From CAUSKK01 sp963533935 (GTDB lineage: Bacteria > Pseudomonadota > Gammaproteobacteria > Cardiobacteriales > Cardiobacteriaceae): a DNA stretch of 40,742 nt. The DNA lies in assembly GCA_963533935.1 (NCBI GenBank), contig CAUSQL010000011.1:1-40742 (forward strand), in the 5' to 3' direction. Below the pieces are notes generated by a model. That model saw nothing but the letters and a program-made list of their open reading frames with translations. It was not told the origin of the DNA and did not search any database. Of this stretch, positions 1 through 7,140 are shown in pieces (the stretch's first letter is position 1; each line of letters opens with the position of its first letter). Position numbers and translations under genes: made by a program.

Positions 1-473
1 GTGGGTGCCCTGGTTGGCGCTGTGGTTGGTGCCGTGGTTGGTGCCGGTGCTGGTGCCGTGGTTGGTGCCGTGGATGGTGCCGTGGTTTGTCTTGTCGTCG
101 GCGCAGTGCTAGGAACGGCCGTTGGTCTTGTGGTTGGCACCGCCGTTGCAGTGGCAGTGGGCGTTACGCTGGGAACGCTCGGGCCAGGCATTGGAATAGA
201 ACCGGGGCCGCCGCCGTTGCCGGGGGTGAAGGAGCCGGAGTTGCTGGAATTACCACCGCCGTTGCTGGGGTTACTGGGCGTGCTCGGTGTACTTGGATTG
301 CTAGGCGTGCTGGGCTGGGCCGTGGCCGTTGGCGTGCTGGGACGAACGCTGGGCGTTACTGCCGGATTAACAGGGCCGTTGGTGGGCGCGGGCGAATTAT
401 TGCTGCTACCACCGCCGCCACAGGCACTAAGCACGAGAGCACTGATTAAAGTTAGGGTTAGTTTTTTACCCAT
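1..473 (-). CDS. Low-complexity Pro/Thr-rich lipoprotein (3' end cut by window edge)
   Basis: Reading leftward from an ATG at 473, an open frame runs without a stop to the window edge (157 codons visible). It starts MGKKLTLTLISALVLSAC followed by a GGGGSS run: a lipoprotein signal peptide with lipobox LSAC, so Cys18 should be lipidated. A purine-rich AAGGA lies about 8 nt upstream. The rest is low complexity: Asn/Ser/Pro/Gly, then PST-PSN-PST repeats, then TTAP/PTTAP repeats, typical of a flexible surface tether. The frame is supported by the signal peptide; the plus-strand open frame over the same bases is its mirror (Gly/Val/Ala-rich) and has no such feature. No functional domain is visible, and a C-terminal domain could lie outside the window. 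Confidence 0.75.
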   Translation of the reverse strand, partial: MGKKLTLTLISALVLSACGGGGSSNNSPAPTNGPVNPAVTPSVRPSTPTATAQPSTPSNPSTPSTPSNPSNGGGNSSNSGSFTPGNGGGPGSIPMPGPSVPSVTPTATATAVPTTRPTAVPSTAPTTRQTTAPSTAPTTAPAPAPTTAPTTAPTRAP

Positions 474-551
474 GAAAAATTCCTTGAATTAACAGTAATA
501 AAGAGACCAGCCGCGAGGGTTGGCGCCGAAAAAGGAAGTGGTAAATCTCCC

Positions 552-565
552 AATTGCCGGCAATT
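552..565. other. 14-bp perfect palindrome in the 474-721 divergent intergenic region
   Basis: AATTGCCGGCAATT lies between the divergent lipoprotein and DUF3298 genes. It could be a dyad operator for either gene, but no second copy or named consensus was recognised, so this is only a sequence observation. The rest of the 248-nt gap shows no other obvious element. Confidence 0.3.
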
Positions 566-721
566 ATAAACAAACCTATGAAGTGCTTGGTACGGGATTA
601 TTCTGCCCAAATCCGGCCCAGTTCGGGGGCTGCGCCAAATCGTCCCTTTAGAAATTTACCGTTTTGCCGCCGGCTTTTAAACCGCGCCGCTGGCCGTAAA
701 ATGGCAATTTTTGGAGCTTTT

Positions 722-1594
722 ATGCGTCGTCAGAAATTATTGCCGTTACTGCTGCTGGCCCAACTGGCCGCCGCCGAATCTTTGCCCCTAATCAGTAACG
801 AAGCCAAGCACTGCCTGAAGCCGGACATCTGCGCCACCGTGTCCGTTACCTCCATTAACAGCGCCGACCCGGCCCTGAACAAATTCGCCGACGGTCTGCT
901 GAACAGCGCCGCCGACGCGGAAACCGCCGAGCTGTATCGCTTCGATAAATTGGACAAGGCCGGCCTGGAGGCCTGGATTAAACGCATTGCCACGGCGGAG
1001 CTGAACGCGGCCACCGTGCCCAACAACGACTATTCCTTTGACTATGTGATTAGCCAGGCCGGCGAAAGCGAACATTACCGCGTGCTGCGCTTCTTTATTA
1101 GAAGCTACACCGGCGGCGCCCACGGCATCGCCAGCGCCCAATTCTACGTATTACCCAAGTCAGGGGAGCTTAAGCCGGTGAAGCTGGATGACATTCTGCT
1201 GCCGCACCAGCGCGGCCGGCTGGACAAACTGCAGGAGGAGAACTTTCGCCGCTGGCTGAGCAGCGACGGCGGCGAAGCGGGGCCGCTGAACGAGAAGGAA
1301 CTGAAAGAACACTTCGCCAATTTCCCCTTCACTCCCAACGATAACTGGCGCTTCGACAAACGGGGGCTGCGCTTCCAGTACGGCCAATATGAAATCGCCC
1401 CCTATGCCATGGGTATGCCGGAAATCCTCGTGCCGACGGCGCAGCTGACGGACGTGGTTAAGCCGGAAATCCTCCAGGAATTGGCCAGCTGGCAGGACAC
1501 TCCGCCGGAGAAGGACAAGGACGATATGCTGAAAGCCACGGCCAAGCCGCAGTGGCGTGATGGCGAAGCCAAGGCCAGCGAGGATAGTAAATAA
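722..1594 (+). CDS. Secreted DUF3298/DUF4163-type protein
   Basis: About 290 residues from the ATG at 722, which has GGAG 7-10 nt upstream and gives a clean signal peptide (MRRQKLLPLLLLAQLAAA, cleavage near AAA-ES). The open frame extends further upstream but that part is not signal-like. After the signal come a Cys-containing N-terminal region, the motif YTGGAHG and a C-terminal FQYGQYEIAPYAMGMPE stretch. These two motifs are characteristic of the DUF3298/DUF4163 fold found in RsiV C-terminal regions and many periplasmic proteins; the RsiV family binds lysozyme, but nothing here shows that role. The tail is charged (Lys/Glu/Asp). Predicted periplasmic or surface; function unknown. It diverges from the lipoprotein at 473. 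Confidence 0.75.
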   Translation: MRRQKLLPLLLLAQLAAAESLPLISNEAKHCLKPDICATVSVTSINSADPALNKFADGLLNSAADAETAELYRFDKLDKAGLEAWIKRIATAELNAATVPNNDYSFDYVISQAGESEHYRVLRFFIRSYTGGAHGIASAQFYVLPKSGELKPVKLDDILLPHQRGRLDKLQEENFRRWLSSDGGEAGPLNEKELKEHFANFPFTPNDNWRFDKRGLRFQYGQYEIAPYAMGMPEILVPTAQLTDVVKPEILQELASWQDTPPEKDKDDMLKATAKPQWRDGEAKASEDSK

Positions 1595-1604
1595 ACGCGG
1601 CCAT

Positions 1605-1791
1605 TTACCGACAACGGGGCGCTTTACCTGTTTGTAAATTAACGCTTTTAAACATACATGAGACGCGTAGCGCTGAGCGTAGCGAAGAACCGCCCGTCTG
1701 TTTGTAAGAGCTGATTTAAGCTCATTTACAAACATACGGGCGGTTCTTCGCTAGCGCTCAGGCGCTGCGCGCTTTACCTGTATCTAAATTA
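1605..1791. repeat. Intergenic inverted-repeat element 1
   Basis: Lies between the end of the DUF3298 gene and the convergent end of the TAXI receptor gene. Its core is an inverted repeat centred near 1713 (arms about 1669-1710 and 1717-1760) containing GAAGAACCGCCCGTCTGTTTGTAA and its near-complement. It is flanked by partial GCGCTTTACCTGT units of the same family. The position between convergent genes suits a bidirectional terminator. Confidence 0.8.
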
Positions 1792-1796
1792 GGGAT

Positions 1797-2747
1797 TTAT
1801 TCCTTAATCCAGCCCTTTTCCTTGTAGTAGCGGACGGCGCCATCGTGCAGCGGCGCAGTCAAACCTTCCTTAACCATCGCCTCGGCGTTCAGATTCTCAA
1901 AGGACGGGTGCAGCTTCTTGAAGCGGTCGAAGTTCTCGAACACGGTCTTGGTCAGCTGGTAAATGGTTTCCTCGGGCACGTCCGCCGACGTAACCACGGT
2001 GGCGTAGACACCGAAGGTCTTGGTTTCCCCCGGCGTACCCTCGTACAGGCCGGCGGGAATGCTCACCTTGGAGAAGTAGGGGTATTTTTCCACCAGCTTA
2101 TCCACCTCCGGCCCTTCCACGTTCACCAGATTGGTTTTACAGGAGGCGGCCGCTTCCTTAATGGCGCCGGAGGGGTGGCCGACAGTGTAGGAAATGGCGT
2201 CCAGGTTGTTATCGCAGAGGGCGCTGGCCATTTCCGCCGGCTTCAATTCCGAGGAGACGGCGAAGGGATTGCTGCCCCAGTCCAGGCTTTTCAGCAGCAA
2301 ATCCATGGTGGTGCGGGTGCCGGAGCCCGGGTTGCCCACGTTTACCCGCTTACCCTTCAGGTCTTTGAAATCCTTAGCCTTGGCCTCGGCGCGGGCCATG
2401 ACCGTGAAGGGCTCCGGGTACACGGAAAAGACCGAGCGCAGCTTGTCCATTTTTCGCCCCTCGAACTCGCCGATGCCGTTGTAGGCGCGGAACTGGCTGT
2501 CGGACTGGGCCATGCCCAGTTGGCGCTCGCCGGAGGCGATGGCGTTCAGATTGTCCACGGAGCCGCCGGAGGAGGGCGCATTACACTTAATGCCGGTTTT
2601 ATCGGTGTCCCGGTTCATGAGCTTGCAGACGGACTGGCCGACCACGTAATAGACGCCGGTTTGGCCGCCGGTGCCGAAGGTGAGGAATTTCTCTTCCGCC
2701 TGGGCGCTGGCGCCGATGAGCAGGGCCAGCAGTGCTAATTTCTTCAT
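1797..2747 (-). CDS. TAXI-family TRAP transporter solute-binding receptor
   Basis: 316 residues with a Sec signal peptide (MKKLALLALLIGASAQA). The mature start EKFLTFGTGGQTGVYY, the downstream SSGGSVDNLNAI and GMAQSDS motifs, and the VNVGNPGSGTRTT segment are hallmarks of TAXI (TRAP-associated extracytoplasmic immunogenic) receptors, which bind small acids such as glutamate or other dicarboxylates for a Na+-coupled TRAP permease. Start supported by AAGGAG 6-7 nt upstream. No permease (DctM or fused DctQM) gene is adjacent, so its partner must be encoded elsewhere. The ligand cannot be told from sequence. Confidence 0.9.
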   Translation of the reverse strand: MKKLALLALLIGASAQAEEKFLTFGTGGQTGVYYVVGQSVCKLMNRDTDKTGIKCNAPSSGGSVDNLNAIASGERQLGMAQSDSQFRAYNGIGEFEGRKMDKLRSVFSVYPEPFTVMARAEAKAKDFKDLKGKRVNVGNPGSGTRTTMDLLLKSLDWGSNPFAVSSELKPAEMASALCDNNLDAISYTVGHPSGAIKEAAASCKTNLVNVEGPEVDKLVEKYPYFSKVSIPAGLYEGTPGETKTFGVYATVVTSADVPEETIYQLTKTVFENFDRFKKLHPSFENLNAEAMVKEGLTAPLHDGAVRYYKEKGWIKE

Positions 2748-2807
2748 GTATACTCCTTAATGTATTGAGGGAAGAAGCCATGATAACCGGCCGGCGAGCG
2801 AAAGGGG

Positions 2808-3035
2808 ATACAAACAACCGGGCGGTTGTTTGCTCCTATGGAGCGCACGCACCCGCGGTTTTACAGAAATGAGACCTTCAGGTCAAACAAACAGACGGGC
2901 GGTTGTTCGCTGCGATCACGCGCCCGCTGTTTTACAGAAGTGAGACCTTCAGGTCAAACAAACAGACGGGCGCTTACCCTGTATGTTTAAAACGTTAAAT
3001 AAACATACAGGATAAGCGCCCGCCCGTTGGTAAAA
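2808..3035. repeat. Intergenic inverted-repeat element 2 with an internal direct repeat
   Basis: Composite element in the 288-nt gap. A 44-nt segment containing GAGACCTTCAGGTC and ending ACAAACAGACGGGCG occurs twice, at 2858-2901 and 2929-2972 (one mismatch, period 71). The right half, 2957-3035, is a hairpin whose arms carry GGGCGCTTACCCTGTATGTTT and its complement. It sits just past the 3' end of the esterase gene. Confidence 0.8.
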
Positions 3036-3806
3036 CTACCCCAAATATTGATAGACCTGGCGCAGCAGGTCAGGAATCTGCCGGTGGCGCACGGTGCCAT
3101 GGCCTTCGCCCGGGTAGATGCGCAGCCGGACGGCCAGGCCGCGGGCCCGCAGCCGCCGCTGGAGGGCGGTCAGCTCGCGGATTTGTCCCCGCTCCTTCAG
3201 CAGCCGCTGCCGCGCCGGGTCCCGGTCCCATTCCTCCAGGCCGCCCACGGACAGCCACAGCCGCCGCGGCGCCAATAAATCCGGCCGCAGCAGCCCCTCG
3301 TCGCGGAGAATGCTGCGCCCGTCCCACCAGATGGACGGGCTCGCGGCCAGGTAAAGGCGGGCGAAGGTGGGCCGGCGGAAGTAGCTGGCCAGCACCCAGC
3401 GGCCGGCCAGGGAATGGCCGAAGACGGCGCGGCGGCGATGGTCCAGATTGGCCTTTTCCGCCAGCAGCGCCGGTAGGGTTGTATCAAGGAAATCCAGCAG
3501 GGCGGTGGCGCCGGCGGTGTAGCGTTCCACCCGCAATTGCCCACCCTGCAAATGTTCCCGCCCGAAACCCACGCCAACGATGGCCAGCGGCTTGGCGCCG
3601 GTGTTTTCCCCACAGGGCAGCCAGCAGCGCTGGTAGAGGGCGCAGGCGGGAAAGAATTCTTCGCCGTCCAGCAGGTAGAGCAGGGGAAAGGGGCCGGGGC
3701 CGGCCGGCAACGTCAGTTGAATGCGGTAATGCTGGCCCCGGTGCGTGAAGCCGCATTCTTCGGCGCCGGGCAGGAGGGCCGCTTGCCAGGCCGCTTTAGC
3801 CCCCAT
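3036..3806 (-). CDS. Putative esterase (alpha/beta hydrolase, Fes/esterase-D-like)
   Basis: 256 residues from the ATG at 3806, which overlaps the end of the upstream kinase gene by 11 nt; the longer open frame runs inside the kinase gene and has no family match. Visible motifs are LLYLLDGEEFF near residue 45, the nucleophile elbow FGHSLAG, SPSIWWD, and a late GEGHGT supplying the likely catalytic His. These match the putative-esterase family (PF00756), which includes ferric-enterobactin esterases and acyl hydrolases. No signal peptide, so cytoplasmic. Co-transcribed with the two-component system, which may control it. The substrate is unknown. Confidence 0.75.
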   Translation of the reverse strand: MGAKAAWQAALLPGAEECGFTHRGQHYRIQLTLPAGPGPFPLLYLLDGEEFFPACALYQRCWLPCGENTGAKPLAIVGVGFGREHLQGGQLRVERYTAGATALLDFLDTTLPALLAEKANLDHRRRAVFGHSLAGRWVLASYFRRPTFARLYLAASPSIWWDGRSILRDEGLLRPDLLAPRRLWLSVGGLEEWDRDPARQRLLKERGQIRELTALQRRLRARGLAVRLRIYPGEGHGTVRHRQIPDLLRQVYQYLG

Positions 3807-5085
3807 AGCGTTTAAAGGAAATTTCCACCAGCAGGCCGCTGGCAAAGCTGCGCGCCGGCAACAGCCGCAGCTGGCCCCCGTGGCGCTCCGTAATGGTCTT
3901 CGCGATGGGTAAACCCAGGCCGGAGCCGGATTCTTCATTGCCGATGATGCGGTAGAAGGGTTCAAAGACCCGCGGCAGCTCCTCCGCCGTAATGCCCGGG
4001 CCGCTGTCCTCGACGGTGATAAGCACCCGGTCGCCGGCTTCGCGCACCGCCAGGTCAATGCGGCCGCCGGGCGGCGCATATTTAATGGCGTTGTCCGTCA
4101 GGGTCTTAATTAATAAATAGATTTCCGTGTCGTTGCCCCACAGCCGGCCGCGGCAGTCATCGAGCATGCCCAAATCCAGTTCCTTGGCTTCGGCCAGCGG
4201 CAGCAAATCACCGATTACCTGGCCGAGAATTAGCGGCAGGTCCAGCGGCTGCTGCGGCCGTTCCCCCTCGTTCTGCACCCGGGCCAGGGCCAGCAGCTGT
4301 TCCAGCAGGTGGATATTGCGCTGCACGTTGCGGCGCAGAGGCCGCAGCAGGTCGCGGGCTTCGCCGTTTAAAGGTAGCGCCTCCAGCCGCTCCAGCTGTA
4401 ATGATAGGGCGGTGAGCGGGCTGCGCATCTCGTGGGAAGCGTCGCCAATGAAGCGTTTCTGTTGCAGCAGCAGCAATTTCACCCGCAGCAGCTGGCCGTT
4501 GATGGCCCGCACCAGCACGGCAATTTCCTTGGGCAATTGGTCCAGGGCCAGGGGGGTTAAATCATCGGCGGGGCGGTGTTCAATCTGTTGGGCCAACCGC
4601 CGCAGCGGCCGGGTCTGCTGGCGCACAATCCACAGACTTAGGCCGGCCATCAGCGGCGCGAGAATCAGCAGCGGCCAGGCGCTGGCCCAGGCGCTATCTT
4701 CGGCCAGCTCCTCCCGGTACTCGTTTTCCTGCATGACCAGCAGCGGTTGGCCGCGGTAATGGCGCACGAACACCCGGTAGCTGTCGCCGTCCTCGTCCCG
4801 GAGCCAGTGGAAGCCGGGGCCGGGCATTTCCTCCAGCTGTAAGCGGCCCCGGGGGCCGCGCTGCAGGTAAATCTTCGCCTCGTTATCGTCGTTGAAGGCT
4901 GCTTCACGGTCGGAACCGTAGAGCTGGGCGATTTGCTGGAGCAGGTCGTCCTGGAATTCCTCGCTTTCCTGGTAATTGGCCCAGTAGCTGTAGCCGCCGG
5001 CCAGCAGAGCGAAGGTCAGCGTCAAACCAATGGCCGCCAGCCCGAGGCGGGCCTGGAGGGATTTAACGGGCCTGAGCCCTAGCAT
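3796..5085 (-). CDS. Sensor histidine kinase of a two-component system
   Basis: 429 residues. Two transmembrane segments (about 13-34 and 146-167) bracket a periplasmic sensor of about 110 residues rich in Asp/Glu. A HAMP-like linker follows, then the H-box GDASHEMRSPLTAL with His218, N-box DNAIKYAPPGG, and G-boxes DSGPGI and GSGLGLPIAK. This is a class I (EnvZ/QseC/PmrB-like) kinase. It overlaps the response regulator gene by 7 nt and the esterase gene by 11 nt, so the three form one operon. The acidic sensor suggests cation or antimicrobial-peptide sensing, as in PmrB/PhoQ, but that is inference. Confidence 0.93.
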   Translation of the reverse strand: MLGLRPVKSLQARLGLAAIGLTLTFALLAGGYSYWANYQESEEFQDDLLQQIAQLYGSDREAAFNDDNEAKIYLQRGPRGRLQLEEMPGPGFHWLRDEDGDSYRVFVRHYRGQPLLVMQENEYREELAEDSAWASAWPLLILAPLMAGLSLWIVRQQTRPLRRLAQQIEHRPADDLTPLALDQLPKEIAVLVRAINGQLLRVKLLLLQQKRFIGDASHEMRSPLTALSLQLERLEALPLNGEARDLLRPLRRNVQRNIHLLEQLLALARVQNEGERPQQPLDLPLILGQVIGDLLPLAEAKELDLGMLDDCRGRLWGNDTEIYLLIKTLTDNAIKYAPPGGRIDLAVREAGDRVLITVEDSGPGITAEELPRVFEPFYRIIGNEESGSGLGLPIAKTITERHGGQLRLLPARSFASGLLVEISFKRYGG

Positions 5086-5738
5086 TTCGCCACCAGCCAG
5101 CCGACGCCGCGCACGTTCTTAATCTGTTCCTTGCCCAGCTTCTTGCGCAGGCTGTGAATGAGAAAGTCGATGGCGTTGCTCTCCACCTCTTCGCCCCAGC
5201 CGTAAATTTTGTCTTCCAGCTCCGCCCGGGACAGAATGGCGCCGGCGCGGGTGATGAGCGCCTGCAGCAGGAGAAATTCCTTATTGCTGAGGGCAATGCT
5301 CTGGCCGTCCATTTCCGCGGTCAAATTGTCCGGATTCAGGCTAATGTGGCCGTTGCTGGGCCGGTTGGAATTATGCCCCTGGTGGCGGCGCAGCACCGCC
5401 CGCATTCGGGCTAGCAGCTCCGCCATGGCGAAGGGCTTTAGCAGGTAATCGTCGGCGCCGCCGTCGAGGCCGGCCAGCCGGCTATCCATATCATCGCGGG
5501 CGGTGAGAATGAGCACCGGGGTGGCGTCCCTGCGGCCGCGCAGCTCCTGTAGCAGGCTGAGGCCGTCCTGCCGCGGCAGACCCAGGTCCAGCAGCACCAG
5601 CTCATAGTGCTGGCTCAGCAGGCTGTGGGCGGCGCTGCGGCCGTCCCGCAGCCAGTCCACGGTGTAATGGGCCTCTTTCAGCGCCGCGCAGAGGGCTTCG
5701 CCAATCATGGGGTCATCTTCCACCAGTAATATGCGCAT
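5079..5738 (-). CDS. OmpR/PhoB-family response regulator
   Basis: 219 residues. Receiver domain at 1-115 with the acidic pocket Asp8-Asp9, phosphoacceptor Asp51 (LLDLGLP), Thr79 and Lys101. A winged-helix OmpR-type DNA-binding domain follows at about 125-218, with an NKEFLLLQAL start and an IRxxRGVGW-like end (IKNVRGVGWLV). Most like QseB/PmrA. First gene of the operon with the kinase and the esterase; GGAG-like purines sit upstream of the ATG (AGAAGGAGCAGAAA). Confidence 0.95.
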   Translation of the reverse strand: MRILLVEDDPMIGEALCAALKEAHYTVDWLRDGRSAAHSLLSQHYELVLLDLGLPRQDGLSLLQELRGRRDATPVLILTARDDMDSRLAGLDGGADDYLLKPFAMAELLARMRAVLRRHQGHNSNRPSNGHISLNPDNLTAEMDGQSIALSNKEFLLLQALITRAGAILSRAELEDKIYGWGEEVESNAIDFLIHSLRKKLGKEQIKNVRGVGWLVAKC

Positions 5739-5802
5739 TTTCTGCTCCTTCTACTCGCAAAAGGGCCAGCCTAGCGCAGAACTCTTAGGCCAGCATTAGC
5801 CA

Positions 5803-5886
5803 TTAAACATACAGGGGAAGCGCCCGTATGTTTGTAAAACAGGGGGCGCGTGAGCGTTAGCAAACAACTGCCCGTCCGTTGGTAAA
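5803..5886. repeat. Intergenic inverted-repeat element 3
   Basis: Composite copy in the gap between the response regulator and leuB: a left arm AACATACAGGGGAAGCGCCCG, TATGTTTGTAAA, then a GGGCGCGTGAGCGTTAGCAA module ending in CTGCCCGTCCGTTGGTAAA. The 120 nt between it and leuB are AT-rich and include the 12-bp palindrome GGAATTAATTCC near 5968, presumably the leuB promoter region. Confidence 0.7.
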
Positions 5887-6013
5887 TCCATTCCCCTGAC
5901 AATTAATTAAAAAAATTAGCGCCGTATTCTGCCAAAATAGCCGCAATTTCTTTTTAGTAAATAAAAGGAATTAATTCCCCTAATTATCCGCGAATGTTTT
6001 TTGGAGTTAAGCA

Positions 6014-7090
6014 GTGAAAAAACTATTGCTTCTGGCCGGCGATGGCATTGGGCCGGAGATTATGCAGCAGGCGAAAAAGCTAATTGCCCTTTTCCAGGAA
6101 AAGGGCCTGCAATTACAAATTGATGAAGCGCTTATTGGCGGCTGTGCCGTGGATAAATATGGTTCCCCCTATCCGGAGGAAACAAAGATTAAGGCGGCCA
6201 ATAGTGATGTGATTCTGCTGGGGGCCGTGGGCGGCTATAAATGGGATAATTTGCCGCGGCCCCAGCGGCCGGAAACGGGACTGCTGGAAATCCGCCGCCA
6301 TTTGCAATTATTTGCCAATTTGCGGCCGGCCAAAATAATTAGGGGCCTGGAGAATCGTTCCAGCCTAAAGGAAGAGCTGGTGGCCGGGCTGGATTTATTA
6401 ATTGTCCGTGAATTAACCGGCGGCATTTATTTTGGTCAGCCGCGGGCCCAGGAAATGCGCGATGGCCAGCGGGTGGCCTATAACACCCTTATTTATTCCG
6501 AGGATGAAATCCGCCGCATTGGCCGGGTAGCCTTTGAAAGTGCCCAGCGCCGCAGTGGCCGGCTCTGTTCCATCGATAAGATGAATGTTTTAGAAAGTTC
6601 TCAATTATGGCGAGAAATAATCAGTGATTTGGGAAAAGAATATCCCAAAGTGGAATTAAGTCATATGTTGGTAGATAACGCCGCCATGCAATTGGTGCGT
6701 AATCCAAAACAATTCGATGTAATTGTTACCGGCAATTTATTTGGCGATATTCTTTCCGACGAAGCCTCAATGCTAACGGGCTCCATTGGCCTATTGCCAT
6801 CAGCCTCCTTAGGCCAGGGGGGTAAGGGATTATATGAACCCATTCATGGTTCCGCCCCGGATATAGCCGGCAAAAATATTGCTAATCCCTATGCCATGTT
6901 GCTCTCTTTGGCTTTAATGTTGCGTCATTCTTTTAATGAATTAACATTAGCCGCTAAATTAGAAAGTGCCATAGAAGAATGTATTGGCGAAGGTATTTGT
7001 TCCATTGATATTAGTGAGGATAAAAATAAATATTTCTCCACTGATGAAATAGGCAATGCAGTCGTAAAAAAATTAATAGTTCGTCTATAA
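6014..7090 (+). CDS. leuB: 3-isopropylmalate dehydrogenase
   Basis: 358 residues starting at a GTG (VKKLLLLAGDGIGPEI) with GGAG upstream. It oxidises and decarboxylates 3-isopropylmalate to 2-oxoisocaproate in leucine synthesis, using NAD+. Family marks: GDGIGPE at the N-terminus, LGAVGGYKWD, RELTGGIYFG (substrate-binding Arg and Tyr), DNAAMQLVRNP, and the NLFGDILSDEASMLTGSIG signature with the metal-binding Asp residues. leuC and leuD are not adjacent. The gene lies upstream of fimV as in Pseudomonas, but the asd gene usually between them is missing. Codon use turns AT-richer towards the 3' end than in the neighbours. Confidence 0.95.
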   Translation: MKKLLLLAGDGIGPEIMQQAKKLIALFQEKGLQLQIDEALIGGCAVDKYGSPYPEETKIKAANSDVILLGAVGGYKWDNLPRPQRPETGLLEIRRHLQLFANLRPAKIIRGLENRSSLKEELVAGLDLLIVRELTGGIYFGQPRAQEMRDGQRVAYNTLIYSEDEIRRIGRVAFESAQRRSGRLCSIDKMNVLESSQLWREIISDLGKEYPKVELSHMLVDNAAMQLVRNPKQFDVIVTGNLFGDILSDEASMLTGSIGLLPSASLGQGGKGLYEPIHGSAPDIAGKNIANPYAMLLSLALMLRHSFNELTLAAKLESAIEECIGEGICSIDISEDKNKYFSTDEIGNAVVKKLIVRL

Positions 7091-7113
7091 TTATTTCCAA
7101 ATTTACTATTTAA

Positions 7114-7127
7114 CACCTAATTAGGTG
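7114..7127. promoter_or_regulatory. Perfect 14-bp palindrome just upstream of the fimV ribosome binding site
   Basis: CACCTAATTAGGTG lies 3 nt before the TTGAGG Shine-Dalgarno stretch of fimV. It could be an operator or an RNA hairpin that affects translation. No regulator consensus was recognised. Confidence 0.4.
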
Positions 7128-7140
7128 AATTGAGGTTTAT

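Noticed and set aside
1..492. Plus-strand ORF of 163 codons at the left edge
   Set aside because: Gly/Val/Ala-rich mirror of a minus-strand lipoprotein that has a clear signal peptide, lipobox and ribosome binding site.
3807..4079. N-terminal extension of the esterase gene
   Set aside because: The extension lies wholly within the kinase gene in another frame; the ATG at 3806 fits the family and the usual overlap.
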